A stretch of 64,000 bases of DNA from JAWXCB01 sp034440455 (GCA_034440455.1 JAWXCB010000078.1:45651-109650), one strand, 5' to 3'; positions 19,301 to 27,000 are shown, numbered from the stretch's first letter. The notes: a model not told the origin generated them from the letters alone. Made by a program: numbers and translations.

Positions 19301-20955
19301 TGTTGCGTAGCAAGCGTATCCCGATAGATTCCCGAAGTTGTTCTTGTAGCACCGCCCGCAACAAAACTTTCACCCTGACATATACTTACAGAACGATTAA
19401 AAGTAAATACCGGATTTACGCTGAGGTTTGTCGTTACCACGCTATCACAACCATTTGCAGCAATTAGAATATCCTGATAAATTCCGGCTGTGGTTCTGAA
19501 TTGCCCGCCTGCGAAATGATTTCCCCCTTGACAAATGGAAACATTCACTGTTACAGCAAACTTGGGTTTAATCGTAAGGTTTGTTGTTACCACGCTATCG
19601 CAGCCGAATGAAGCTGTAAGGGTATCATAATATGTTCCAGCCATAGTTCTGAAACTGCCGCCTGCAAAAATTCCATTGCCATTACAAACCGCTACATTTC
19701 GCGTGAAATGCACAGTAAGTTCAACTGTGAGATTTGTTGCGATGATACTGTCGCAGCCGAATCGTGAAGGAAGCGTGTCATAATAAATTCCGGAAGTATT
19801 TTGAAAAGCTCCGCCAACAAAAAGTGTACTTCCCTGACAAATGGAAGTATTTGCATTTACAAAATAATTCGGATGCACTGTGAGATGCGTTGCAACAATA
19901 CTGTCACATCCGTTTTGCCCGTTCAGCGTGTCATAATAGATTCCTGTTGTGGTGCGGTAATCACCGCCTGCGATGATGCTTTGACCATTGCAGATAGAAA
20001 TATAAATGTGGTGCAGCGCATTCGGAAGCAATGAAAGCGTTGTCGCAACGATGCTGTCGCATCCGTTTGAGCGGGTAAGCGTGTCGTAATAAATTCCTGA
20101 CGTTGTTCGCTGGGCACCACCTGCAAAATAGCTGCCACCGGGGCAAATAGAAACGGAAATATTGGTGACAACATTCGGCAAAACTGATAAAGTAATACGC
20201 AGGATGCTGTCACACCCTCCTATTCCTTGCAACGTGTCGTAGTAAACCCCCGGTGTCGTGCGGTTAATTCCACCAAGCAAAATACTTTCACCCTGACAAA
20301 TGGAAACAGCGCCTAACTGCACATACGTTTGTTTCGGCTGATAAATCGCACCGGTTTTGTTTTGCCCGTTGAGCGACACAAAGAAGTTACCGTTGTTGTT
20401 TATCTGATTTGTCCATGTGTCATTTACAATTTCAAATACCCCCTTCGGATTATTCACTTTAATCTTCATCAGGGATACAGCGACATTATTTGAAAAACTC
20501 GCGCTCACAGAACTCATCGTCTGTAATCCGATTCCACCGAAAACCTGATAAGTATATCCGCCTGAGTTTATTTGCGCGCCCGATTTCTGCATCGGGATGT
20601 ATGTTGCCTGTGTTCCCGTTTGCACAATATTTCCCAGCGAGTTTCCGCATCCTGTTTCCCAACGCAGCGTGAATACGACATTTGAAACAACGCCATTGAA
20701 TGTTCCTTTCGGCATCATGCGTATTTCGAGCGTGTCTGAGCCGACAGGGAAGATGCCGATGTCAACGAGGGGTTGCGAGAAAACAGAGTAGGTGTTACCA
20801 AACACAAAGAGTGCTGCTATCAGGAACAACCTCACCCCTGCCTTTGTTAAAACTACGGCAGGTAAACCACCCCTATCCCAAGGGAGAGGGAGTCCGGGCT
20901 GCATCGGATTGATAGCCGCTCCTATTTGAATGATATGTTTCAACACCTTCTTCAT
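7372..20955 (-). CDS. Giant T9SS surface protein with 69 Cys-paired tandem repeats (4527 aa)
   Basis: The largest gene in the window. The chosen ATG at 20955 starts MKKVLKH; a GTG two codons upstream overlaps the previous stop (GTGA). Order: a signal peptide split by an odd insert (hydrophobic core about residues 44-60, ending near VFSQP); an N-terminal beta domain to about 210 (DTLEIRMMPKGTFNGVVSN, GGYTYQVFGG); 69 repeats of about 51 residues, each with exactly two cysteines (pattern SICQGES.FAGGA.RTT.GIY.DTL....GCDS...T.LTV.P), broken once after unit 30 by about 190 foreign residues; six Ig-like units (YC....QLTG.P.GGTFSG.GV.GN.F); and a type A T9SS tail (VYPNPFRESIHL to SKLMKY). Probably an adhesin or scaffold on the cell surface, with one disulfide per repeat. 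Function unproven. It is translationally coupled to the upstream DUF5060/dockerin-like gene. Confidence 0.9.
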   Translation of the reverse strand: MKKVLKHIIQIGAAINPMQPGLPLPWDRGGLPAVVLTKAGVRLFLIAALFVFGNTYSVFSQPLVDIGIFPVGSDTLEIRMMPKGTFNGVVSNVVFTLRWETGCGNSLGNIVQTGTQATYIPMQKSGAQINSGGYTYQVFGGIGLQTMSSVSASFSNNVAVSLMKIKVNNPKGVFEIVNDTWTNQINNNGNFFVSLNGQNKTGAIYQPKQTYVQLGAVSICQGESILLGGINRTTPGVYYDTLQGIGGCDSILRITLSVLPNVVTNISVSICPGGSYFAGGAQRTTSGIYYDTLTRSNGCDSIVATTLSLLPNALHHIYISICNGQSIIAGGDYRTTTGIYYDTLNGQNGCDSIVATHLTVHPNYFVNANTSICQGSTLFVGGAFQNTSGIYYDTLPSRFGCDSIIATNLTVELTVHFTRNVAVCNGNGIFAGGSFRTMAGTYYDTLTASFGCDSVVTTNLTIKPKFAVTVNVSICQGGNHFAGGQFRTTAGIYQDILIAANGCDSVVTTNLSVNPVFTFNRSVSICQGESFVAGGATRTTSGIYRDTLATQHGCDSIIVTQLIVYPTYLINRSAAICQGESISLGGAVRTTAGTYYDLLTSSYGCDSLIATVLTIKPHKFTAKNELVCNGDGVIAGGDFQTMPGTYYDTLNATNGCDSIIATTLAVRPEFATSVTVEICQGESHFAGGQFRAVAGIYLDMLTASNGCDSMVTTNLTVKPVFTFNRSMSICQGESFIAGGAPRTISGIFRDTLATQHGCDSIIVTQLTVNPIYLMNASAVICQGESILLDGALRTTAGTYYDTLVSTHGCDSVIATALAIKPHKFTGRNTSVCNGDGIIAGGAFQTTAGTYYDTLVAANGCDSVIATTLTVLPEFASSVTVEICQGESHFAGGQLRTTAGIYQDVLAASNGCDSVVTTTLIVHPVFTFNRVVNICQGESYFVAGANRTTSGIYRDTLATQHGCDSINVTQLFVRPKYFVNINASICEGNALFVGGAFQNTSGIYYDTLNSRFGCDSVIATSLAVEPIVHFTRNIAVCNGDGVVAGGAFQAIAGTYFDTLVAFFGCDSVVITNLTIKPEFAVTINASICQGENYFAGGQLRTVAGTYQDVLAASNGCDSVVTTNLTVNPVFTFNRSVSICQSENFFVAGTNRTVSGTYRDTLSTQSGCDSIIVTQLIVNPTHLTSRTVSICLGESFFVGGANQIIAGIYFDTLSTGLGCDSVIATTLAVKAHSFFTRDISVCNGDGIVAGGAFQTLTGNYFDTLIAANGCDSIVTTNLTVKPEFATTVNVEICNGESHFVGGALQTTTGIYQDIRIASNGCDSVVTTNLTVKPEFATSVSVEICNGENHLAGGALQTTTGIYQDVLIASNGCDSVVTTNLIVHPVFMFNQSVSICQGESFIAGSASQTVSGIYRDTLSTQHGCDSILVTQLTVYPTYLVNRAIEICSSESFFVGGANQTTVGTYYDSLSTVLGCDSVIETTLTVKAHSFFTRNVSVCNGEGVIAGGAFRTTAGTYFDTLVAANGCDSIVTTNLTVKPEFVTTVNVEICAGESHFAGGQLQTTTGEYIDALTANNGCDSVVTTNLLVHQNEFTLLSVSICQGDSFLVGTNYVYVQGSYLDTLSTVFDCDSIVQFNVFVVPAIIVNQLLTACAGDAVFAGGANQTTAGIYFDTFISSGGCDSIVVTELTFHPVVTSIIDVQVQQGGSYFVGGALQIESGVYFDTLVSAVGCDSILTTNLVVLNLQSHRLVNTIENTLTVRAIVEKGYVDNTYGAGAVGWDNTQTLDSLITSDHLRLALYDMQAEKKLDMVIDYFSQDQQSPTGFSSLGVSGGEGYVVEGSDTNIINATTSINENFNTLGYVLINTSPLTDTTYTPNLLYPDWIFEVWYEATVKLNAFESSQFGYSDILELHASPNKETIGEADTVLPADCPRATLTNIVMCEGDSYFVGGAYQTLPGTYYDTLLAVDSCDMIVVSILTVFPASRTNLTVNICEGDTYFADGAYQTQAGIYFDTLRALNKCDSIITTELIVYPSYNETLDVSICEGKSHFAGGALQLTSGIYIDSYTTAHGCDSVIVTNLSVLPVLSFNHIIISCVGDVVFVGGGNQTVPGVYFDSLVSFSGCDSIISTELIFNQHSTTDVFVEICSGETYFAEGANQSANGIYFDTLVSANGCDSVVSRHLTVLPVFATNLQVSICQGESYFIGGANRTTTGIYYDTLVSANGCDSVIATQLTVLSNALTNLDVNICQGESYFAGGASRIASGTYQDIFTAGNGCDSTVITELTVLPNVATANYVSICQGYSYFVGGTLQTTTGFYTDTFSAGNGCDSVVITNLLVQQAITTIIPVTVCSGESYFASGAWRTVSGNYRDTLVGENCDSIVIISLTVLPEFSGVRQIAICSSESIFAGGAYQNTPGDYYDTVIAENGCDSILITSLSIVAAYEQTVYPQICAGESYYAGGAFQTTSGIYTDVYVVESCDSVVITQLTVLPVSVDSITVEICSNETYFVEGANRNTAGVYTDVLTAVNGCDSTIVTTLIVTPAYSRSRTVFICAGETYFAGGALRSSPGIFRDTFITTAGCDSIWITDLRTRAQQVIALNVSSCEGDSIFAGGNFQTQAGIYYDTLLNRFGCDSILITNYSLDDTIHTNHTIEFCGGDSVFAGGAYQTQPGVYIDSFIATGGCDSLVFTTLIFSGETITNKSVTICAGDSVFAAGEYRITSGIYTDTIAMQNACDSILITEVIVLPVSVKTIYKKICDNTQYFAEGAWRNNSGLYYFDTLTAANGCDSLVMLNLEVKQVIRDTNRVAICQGEKYFAGGALRSTAGTYTDVYIAAGGCDSIVSTVLTIKPRFTRYKPVMLCNGESYFAGGQIQNRPGIYLDTFTARNGCDSIVLTILNIRQAITRINMVSICDNETYFAGGALQDANGVYYDTFTANNGCDSVVTTILTVKPTFISDRFISICRGESIFLQGANRFDAGAYFDTLTARNGCDSIVITNLSVRNLRYSTRSISICSGENFFLGGTLQTSAGNYYDTLTAANGCDSIVTTQLTVLPVSATTHNVAICAGETYFASGALRSVTGNYFDTLIAANGCDSVVTTVLTILSHSASARLVEICLGENYFAGGANQTVAGNYYDTLVAANGCDSVVTTVLNILLPSVTNVAVSICENETFFLAGQLTSAAGVYYDTSIAANGCDSIVVTTLSLKPTFTGSRMVEICAGDSIYLESAFRTQAGIYSDTFTASNGCDSVVVTTLVAKIHSVNTRSVSICAGESFYVGGQFQMLGATYFDTLNAANGCDSILITKLTVLPVYHETLAVTICASETYYAGGNMQSASGIYFDTLTSVFGCDSIIETQLTVLPVFETIFGYTICGTERIFAAGDFQNTSGIYYDTLQSANGCDSVLVTALIVLDAYTEMSTLTICDGEGYFAQGALQTTSGLYYDTLIAVNGCDSVLVSDLIVLSVPLTTLNVSICEGENYFAQGIFQITSGTYYDTLWAANGCDSIVITNLNVIPVVSETVSVTICSNETYFAQAALQNASGIYYDTLVSSLGCDSILITELTVIPASLSNLSVSICMNESYFAAGAWRNQAGVYADTFTTTYGCDSIIVTHLLVRSININSEFISICAGESYFVEGALQTQPGQYVDSFIAANGCDSILVTNLTVLNTFSSSQSITICDDESYFAGGSAQTASGIYFDTLTAFNGCDSIVTTQLIVLNSSFIVLQVDICAGESHFAAGAYQSQSGIYYDTLVAANGCDSIVETALTVLPSYQFAQSVSICSNDSIFLQGVWRNMPGIYVDVFSSIDGCDSIVTTQLSLLPVITTYDYPIVCTGTQIFLEGNFQTESGTYVDTFTSSFGCDSIVITQLTVLETPIMHLTAAICDGESIFIAGAIRTQAGIYTDTLSSWSGCDSLVMTTLIVYSSPVADAGGNVAICAGESVMLQATGGIAYLWSNNMFTSSITVSPIATQSYSVTVENGFGCTAADTVTVTINPLPVLSISGLNTTYCAADADAQLTGSPLGGTFSGLGVSGNTFSPSVLAIGTYAITYSYTDANGCSASTSAQVIILQSPAASFTGLNSAYCFGSNTQQLTGNPTGGIFTGVGISGNTFNPTLAGTGTHAITYSVTPQGGCTALTTQFVTVNALPQVTFEIADTLLCLSETISLHALPSGGIYSGNGVTGSTFTAEEAGAGYHLLIYSYTDTNGCLAADFATVNVLANPFTQIDSISKSFCISFGEVQLNGAPAGGTFTGTSIIGNTFNTLVAGMGTHQYTYSITDTFGCTGVDTGHIIVYGEPNVQLSGLNAEYCENADPVVLSGAPLNGTFSGSGVVVNVFDPEIAGVGGPYPIVYRYSDNLGCVARDTQWVTVNALPELNLDHLDLTYCENGAPIDLSAFVTGNFSGPGISNNVFNPLQAGLGAHTAYYSYTDSNNCSANISATVLVELCSGISTPTSEEQILVYPNPFRESIHLDIESKGEKELQVTLYDVLGKAVFTKTIHVQHGMNTVTISQLEMLSSGIYYLETAVGKTKQLSKLMKY
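15178..15750 (-). other. Non-repeat domain interrupting the array
   Basis: About 190 codons between units 30 and 31 lack the CQGES and GCDS signatures. Visible segments are VRAIVEKGYVDNTYGAGAVG, HLRLALYDMQAEKKLDMVID, GFSSLGVSGGEGYVVEG and DWIFEVWYEATVKLNAFE. The pattern of alternating strands suggests a single beta-sandwich. It divides the younger, homogeneous repeats from the older, diverged ones. I do not recognise the family. Confidence 0.6.
16466..19700 (-). repeat. Higher-order repeat, 612-bp period (4 x 153 bp)
   Basis: The variant unit carrying VCNGDG recurs with its CCATT anchor at plus-strand positions 19679, 19067, 18455, 17843, 17231 and 16466. The first four steps are exactly 612 bases and the last is 765 (612 + 153), matching one extra duplicated unit. 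Each 612-bp block holds four distinguishable unit types in the same order, as in satellite higher-order repeats. Confidence 0.85.
20830..20897. repeat. Palindrome-rich intergenic-type repeat inserted in frame in a signal peptide
   Basis: The stretch holding CTCCCTCTCCC, TTGGGATAGGGG and GCAGGGGTGAGG (minus strand) looks like the dispersed non-coding palindromes of the window. Here it is translated, as PGLPLPWDRGG...TKAGVR, between the basic start (MKKVLKHIIQIG) and the hydrophobic core (LFLIAALFVFG) of the giant protein's signal peptide. Confidence 0.55.
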
Positions 20956-20957
20956 CC

Positions 20958-23705
20958 TCACGGTAATTGTTCGGTTCTTGTGAGGGTTGGCGTTGAGCCG
21001 CCCACGTTAATCAATATCAAATCACGGTCGTTGTTTGCGCCCATATATTTCACGCGCCCGTCAAGGTTCACATCTTCGCGGAAATAACCGCTGGAAATTG
21101 AAGTCGGAATAATTCCGCCAAGGCGCGCATAGATTACATCGCGGTCGTTGCTTGCTCCAATGTATTTAATTAATAAGTCTGCGTTGCAGTTTCCAGCCCA
21201 CATCACGCGCTTACCGGAAACAATTTTCATCGGATTTGAGCCATACAAAGGAGCAGAAGTGGAAGTAAGGTCAAGCGTGAGCGTTGATGTAAGCGTTTGC
21301 ACATTTGCAGTTACAAACCCAAAATGATTGCGGTGACGAATTGCAACATAATAATCATCACAAGGGGTGCTGCTGAATGTAAGTGGCGTTTGCCCGTCTT
21401 CTTCCACAATGTCGCCATCGCGCTGCAACAATGCAGCGTGTGTTGCGAGAATTATAGAACGATTGCTTTTGCTGCGTAATTCAACCAACACCCAATCTAC
21501 GATTGCATTATTGCCCGTGATATTCAGTACGCCTGCGCCAATCGTTTCACCGCCACCACCACCTGTTTGCGTAAAGCCTAATGCTGTGAATGGCTCCGTT
21601 GCCGGTATTAATCCCGCAACGCGCAAATCATCGCGCATCAGCCCTGAAAGCGCATCATAAGGTCCTTCGAGAATCACTTTCAGATTCATACTTACAATAC
21701 CGGACTGCACAACTTCTATGCTATCAATAATAGATGCGCCAATGTTGTCAGTAACCGTTACGGTGTAAGTTCCCGGCTGTAAATTGCTGATGGCAGAAGC
21801 GCTTGCTCCATTTGACCATGAATATGTGAAAGGAGAAATCCCACCTGTTGTAATAACAGAAATTGCACCTCCTTGTCCATCGCAACCTGCATGTGTTACA
21901 TTTAAAGAAGCTGAAAAATTACTGGTGACCAATATTGCCCAGTCATTGTTGCTTGAAGGCGGATTACCGAGATACACGCTACCGCCCCCTTGCACTGAGG
22001 TGACACTCCCATTCAGCAGATTCCAGTTTGCATTAGTCGGGTCAAACCATTTCACCGTATAGCTTCCTGCCGGAAGCGTGATATTCGTTGAATTTGCAAA
22101 ACGCGAATAGACCGCATAAATTCTTCCCGGAAGTTCAAAGACATAATCGGTAGTGTTGGAAGTGATGCCGTCATTACTCTGCATTTGCCAGAAGGGTAAA
22201 TAATTTTTAAAGAAATACATTGCCTTGCGCGTGTAGCCCCACATTCCACTATAGTTGCGGAAGTTTTCAGTATTGATTTCGCTCATTCCAAAGTACCATT
22301 CCACACCGCCACCACCAGCCATATAGTGCGCCCACAATACCTGCTCGCGTAAATTGCCTTGGTTTGTTCCTGTGCCATTCGGGTCAACGCCCGCAACTGT
22401 TTCATCGTGACATACCACCCATTTCTTTCCGCTTGCATCCGAATTGTCTATCCAGTTGATGGTAAAGTCATGTACATTGGTAAGCGCCATTTGAATTGAC
22501 ATCCCGTCATAATCAGGGTAACCGAGCAGCGGCTGATAAATCAAATCCACATCATCAGTGTAAGTGTGAATAACGACAAAGCTTTTATAAGGGTCGTGTG
22601 TTTTGAAATAGGTTGCCATATCTCTGCGCTGCTGGTCGGTTTGCGCGCCTCTGCCCTGATAGTCCCAACCGTTTTCTTCGCCCATGTTCCAAGTGATAGC
22701 AAGGTGATGACTGAAGCGTGCAAGCATTTCGCGGTAGTATAATTTTCGCGTGTTGCCTACATCGCCATTGTCAAGGAGCATTTGATTTTCACGCTCCTGC
22801 ATCACAAAATGCAGCATAATGCCAACCGAGTCGGCATGAGCAAATACTGTTTCCCATTGGTCTAATTTGGAAACATCAAAGCGGGTGAAGTCAGCTTCGT
22901 TATGTGAAACGTACGGCCATACGTCATCTCCATCGCCCGTAATATTATTCGTGAGGAAATACATTGCATTCACTTCCTGACTTGCCAGATAGTTCAGCGA
23001 ACCAATAATGCCTTTTCCCTCACCATTTTGCCAAACAGGGTCGCCTGTATGCCAATCAGAAACATGGGTGGAGTAGCGATGCAATCCATTAGTGAGCGTT
23101 GTTGCAATACCGCCATTGTCATAAGTGCCGTCAAACTCCCAGTAAGCAAGAAAATTTTCGGGGCTGTTGCAACCTCCTTTCAAATAATATTCGCCAGTTT
23201 CTGCAAAACGCAGATGATGTTCGCCTACATATTCCAGCCTTCCTTTTCCGCGAAAATCAAAGCCGCTTTTATCTGTAGGAGTAATCGAAAAGGAACCTGT
23301 CAATCCATTTAATGGCGCAACGGCAGTTCCTGCATTTACATTATCGCTTACTGAAACGAAAGAGCCTGCGCGAAAAGAAACGGTGTAATTCCATGTTCCG
23401 GTTGCATCCGGTGAAAAATGCACACGCCATTTAGTGCCTGATGTTGCTCTTGTGTTTGCCGCATTTCCATCACCGGCAAAAAAACCGGGAACTGTGTAGG
23501 TTTTTGCGCCATTCGTGAAGGTAACATTGAGGCGATAGTCGGTGAATGGATTGGGAGCAACCGTTTCTGATAACGTGATTCCACTCTCAAGCGTAAGCGT
23601 CACCTTGTGCCATTTCTTTAGCTGTCCCGACAACACTACCTGCGCATCTGCGGATAAAAATCCCAGCACACACCATAGGAGTGGTGAAAGAAATAGCTTC
23701 TTCAT
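20958..23705 (-). CDS. DUF5060 / glycoside hydrolase-like protein with dockerin-like C-terminus
   Basis: A 915-aa secreted protein. The Met at 23705 gives a clean signal peptide (MKKLFLSPLLWCVLGFLSADAQ split near residue 22); an upstream in-frame ATG at 23732 adds nine unlikely residues. Order: DUF5060 Ig-like domain (LKKWHKVTLTLE, WRVHFSPDATGTWNYTVSF); a barrel-like region with GEYYLKGG..SPENFLAYWEFDG, WNMGEENGWDY and GGGGVEWYFG; a collagen-binding-like domain (AGSYTVKWFDPTNANW..LNG); one SprB-type repeat (SWSNGASASAISNLQPGTYT); a beta region; and two tandem KYxGAxNDRD units ending in TRTEQLP. The Glu residues of MGEEN and of the HDET motif are plausible catalytic acids. No T9SS tail is seen. 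The stop overlaps the giant's GTG. Likely a surface polysaccharide-active enzyme. Confidence 0.8.
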   Translation of the reverse strand: MKKLFLSPLLWCVLGFLSADAQVVLSGQLKKWHKVTLTLESGITLSETVAPNPFTDYRLNVTFTNGAKTYTVPGFFAGDGNAANTRATSGTKWRVHFSPDATGTWNYTVSFRAGSFVSVSDNVNAGTAVAPLNGLTGSFSITPTDKSGFDFRGKGRLEYVGEHHLRFAETGEYYLKGGCNSPENFLAYWEFDGTYDNGGIATTLTNGLHRYSTHVSDWHTGDPVWQNGEGKGIIGSLNYLASQEVNAMYFLTNNITGDGDDVWPYVSHNEADFTRFDVSKLDQWETVFAHADSVGIMLHFVMQERENQMLLDNGDVGNTRKLYYREMLARFSHHLAITWNMGEENGWDYQGRGAQTDQQRRDMATYFKTHDPYKSFVVIHTYTDDVDLIYQPLLGYPDYDGMSIQMALTNVHDFTINWIDNSDASGKKWVVCHDETVAGVDPNGTGTNQGNLREQVLWAHYMAGGGGVEWYFGMSEINTENFRNYSGMWGYTRKAMYFFKNYLPFWQMQSNDGITSNTTDYVFELPGRIYAVYSRFANSTNITLPAGSYTVKWFDPTNANWNLLNGSVTSVQGGGSVYLGNPPSSNNDWAILVTSNFSASLNVTHAGCDGQGGAISVITTGGISPFTYSWSNGASASAISNLQPGTYTVTVTDNIGASIIDSIEVVQSGIVSMNLKVILEGPYDALSGLMRDDLRVAGLIPATEPFTALGFTQTGGGGGETIGAGVLNITGNNAIVDWVLVELRSKSNRSIILATHAALLQRDGDIVEEDGQTPLTFSSTPCDDYYVAIRHRNHFGFVTANVQTLTSTLTLDLTSTSAPLYGSNPMKIVSGKRVMWAGNCNADLLIKYIGASNDRDVIYARLGGIIPTSISSGYFREDVNLDGRVKYMGANNDRDLILINVGGSTPTLTRTEQLP

Positions 23706-23966
23706 CCAAAAAACAAATCGTTGTTTATCCAATATCCTCTCGCTTTAAACCCTTGAAAATCAAATACCGATGTGTGCAATAAGTCCAATCATCTTGAATA
23801 AGTCAAGATTAAAAACGAAATAATGGGAAACAGAAACCCATTGATAGTCAGCGCATTATGATAGCATTGAATTCTGCAAATTTTGTTATACACATTTTGG
23901 CATAAGGTGTTGAAAATTAAGGATTACAAGGGGGGAACTCGCGCAATTCATTAAAATAAAACGATG

Positions 23967-23999
23967 GCTCCGCTGGGAGCTAAAAGGGCGATTCTGCCC
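23967..23999 (-). terminator. Paired small hairpins after the DUF5060/PKD gene
   Basis: On the minus strand, GGGC-AGAATC-GCCC followed by TTTT, then GCTCC-CAGC-GGAGC followed by an AT-rich run, lie directly after the stop codon at 24006. Short stems, so only a possible terminator. Confidence 0.4.
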
Positions 24000-24005
24000 G
24001 GGAAA

Positions 24006-27000
24006 TCAGCGTGGCGCGAGCAATAGTTTACGCGTGAGTACTGATTCCTTCGCGTTGAGTTGGATAAAACAATAGGAGCCTGAAAAATGATTTAACTCTA
24101 TCTTGTTCATCCCTTCTGATAAATTCATAGAAGCCAATTTTTTTCCAAGCATGTCATATATGATAGCTGTTGTTTGGCTTGCATTTTCTATTGAAACAAG
24201 AATAACATTGTCCTGCGTGAAAATTTTCATTCCGCTATCATCGCTATTTTCGTCAACTTCAGTAACTTCTTCCAACTTTAAAACAGAAATATACTCCGTT
24301 CTCCATGCTGCGCAATCATCGTTTTCCGCAAGGAGCGTTACCTCATAATTCCCGGGCTGGCTATATAGATGCTCAGGATTTTCATCGGCTGAAGTATTAC
24401 CATCGCCAAATTTCCACTCATATCTTGTTGCGCCTGAAGAATGATTTTCAAATACAATTAGCTCGTTTTCATAAACAGAATTTGCTGTTTCTGTGAAACC
24501 TGCACTCACCTGTATTTTGCCTTTTACCTCTGTCGTTTTCACCACGCTGTATCCGTCATTATCAATCAGCGTGAGTTCATACATTCCGTCAGGCAACCCA
24601 TCAAAGAGATTTGTGCCGTTAAAATCAGCTTTGCGTTCAATGATTAGCCCATTTTGGTTTTTCAGAATGTAGTTCCATTGTTTGCCGCCATTTTGAATGA
24701 TGGAAATTTCACCATCATTTCCCGCACAGGTCTCGTCTATAATTTCCAATTTCAACGGCTCATTGAAATGGAGTAAAAACCTATCCTGATGAATTCCAAA
24801 AACAGAGTGAAATGTATAAACCGGATTCATTCGCAGGTTTTGCGTGTGTCCTGTATAAGTATCTTCCAAAATCACAACAATCGTTTCGTCCAGATTTTCC
24901 AATGATTTCAAATTGAGCGTGTAGTCGCCTGCAATGCCTGCATCAATGCCCATCGTGATGCTTCTGTCTGATGTCAGTAATGGCGCTGCCTGAATAGCAA
25001 AATCGCGGGTTTGCATTTTTGTATAAAGCGAAATCAAATCGTTGCCTTTCAGTTTGCGCGCGTCATACAGCACATCAGCCGTATCAGTCGCTTCTTCCAT
25101 AAATGCAATCAATGTTTCGTTATACAAACCTGTTGGACCTACTGCGCTGATTTTGATTCTTTCAATCGGAGCCATTCTGAAAAAAGCATTGTTCTTCTCG
25201 CTGCGCATTGCATTGGTGAACTGCACATTCGTTATTCCGTTTGCAATTTTTTCCACAAAAAATCCCTGACCGGATGCGATGTGTCCCGTGAATAATGTTC
25301 CGCTGTTCGGACCGGAAATTGTGCCTGCGCCATTCCACACGGCATAGTCTTGATTTGAACTCCATCCGCTGCCGCCTGTGGCATCATCATCCCAGAAATA
25401 CAGCGAACCATAAATCACGCCTGCATTTGCAGTAACAAAAGCCGAAGCGTCTAAACCAGAAGGATATGGATTCCCCAATAAGTTCCATGCAACTGTTGTT
25501 GCAGCATTTTTTGTAACAGGAAGATTATAGCTTCCATCATTTGCTGTTCCATTAAATAACACCTGCGTTGTTCCTTGTGAGATATAACCTTTACCAGGAT
25601 TCATATTGCCGGAAGCGCCAACCCAACCTGCCCGCAATCCGCTCACGCTCATGCTTGTCGCATTATTTGTTTCGTAGTAATACAGACTTCCACCAAGCAC
25701 ATTTACTGCTTGACCAGAAACAGGAGAACCCCAATAAGTATAGACTTGCCCGCCTGCATTCCCTACCCTTTTCATTTTAATCGTTCCGTTCACTGTTCCG
25801 CCACCACCGGGCGTGCCGACTCCGTGCAACAGACTTGCGCCATCTTCCATCGTAAGATTGCCGTTGGTATTTAGCACACTGCTTGCTTTCACATGCAATG
25901 TTCCGCTGAATGAAGTAGGCGTTGTAAGCGCATGAGCGGGTCCATTAAAAGTTAGACTTCCCGTTCCCAGCATCTGCCCGTTGTTGGTAAGGTTGCCATG
26001 AATAATAAGCTCCACATTATTCAGATTTGAAATCGTGATGCTTGCATTTGCATGAATCGTAAAATCATTTCCTTCGGCAATTGTGCCTACAATTCCCTGC
26101 ACCACCGGAAAGTCATTTGGTAAAACATTCGGAACAATTACATCGAGTGTTGCATCTGGCGTTCCGTTTGTCCAGTTGGCAGCATCAAACCAATCATCGC
26201 TCACGCTGCCTGTCCACGTTGTGCTTGAGGGAAGCGTACCATTTCCTGAAAAATTTATTAGGTAGCTGCTTTCATTCGCATCGTTGTTTGAGATTGTCGC
26301 GGAGCCTGTTCTCACTCCTGACGCAGACGGAGTGAAGCGCACCGTGAAGGTTGTGCTTGAAGCTGCGCTTACTGAACTTGCAGGCTGGCTGATAACAGAA
26401 TAATCTCCGCTTGCTGTGAGCGGAGTTGTTACATGCAACGTGGACGTTCCAAGATTTTCAATTGTGAAAACAACAGAAGTGTTTGAAGCCACCTCTGTAT
26501 CTGCAAATGTGTGTGCGCCTCCTGTTGTGATGATTGTTGCGCCTTGTTTAATATTTATTTCAGGCGCAGTACCGATGCCGGAAAAATTCAATCCGTAGCT
26601 GCTTTCATTACCATCATTATTTGCAATCGTTACCGCACCTGTTCTTGTGCCTGTTGCTGTTGGCGTAAAGCGCACGGTGAATGTTGTGCTTGATGAAGCA
26701 TTCACTGAAGATGCAGGTTGGCTGACGATGGAATAATCACCGCTTGCCGCAAGTGGAGTGGTCACTGTCAGCGCGGCTGTTCCTGTGTTTTCAATCGTAA
26801 ATACAACATCTGTGTTCGATGCTACTTCCGTATCGGCAAACGTGTGTGTGTTTCCGCTTGGCAGATTGTTCGAGCCTTGCTTGATATTGATTTCCGGTGC
26901 GGGAACAACTATCTGCACTTTCTTCACAAGCACTGCCCAGTCATTATTATCACTTGCAGGGTTTTTGCCAAGACTAATCACTCCGTTTGTCGCAGTTATA

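Larger units (their letters stand above)
9208..20325 (-). repeat. Coding tandem repeat array, 69 units of about 153 bp
   Basis: Within the giant gene, the unit ending in GCDS plus a short strand and a Pro-rich hinge recurs 69 times by my manual count (30 before and 39 after one interruption). Unit length is nearly constant at 51 codons. Units near the N-terminus are much more alike than those of the C-terminal half, which suggests recent expansion at the 5' end of the gene. Confidence 0.85.

Noticed and set aside
9208..20325. Regular repeats resembling a CRISPR array
   Set aside because: The period of 153 bases is far longer than CRISPR units, the repeats are translated without stops, and no cas genes are present.
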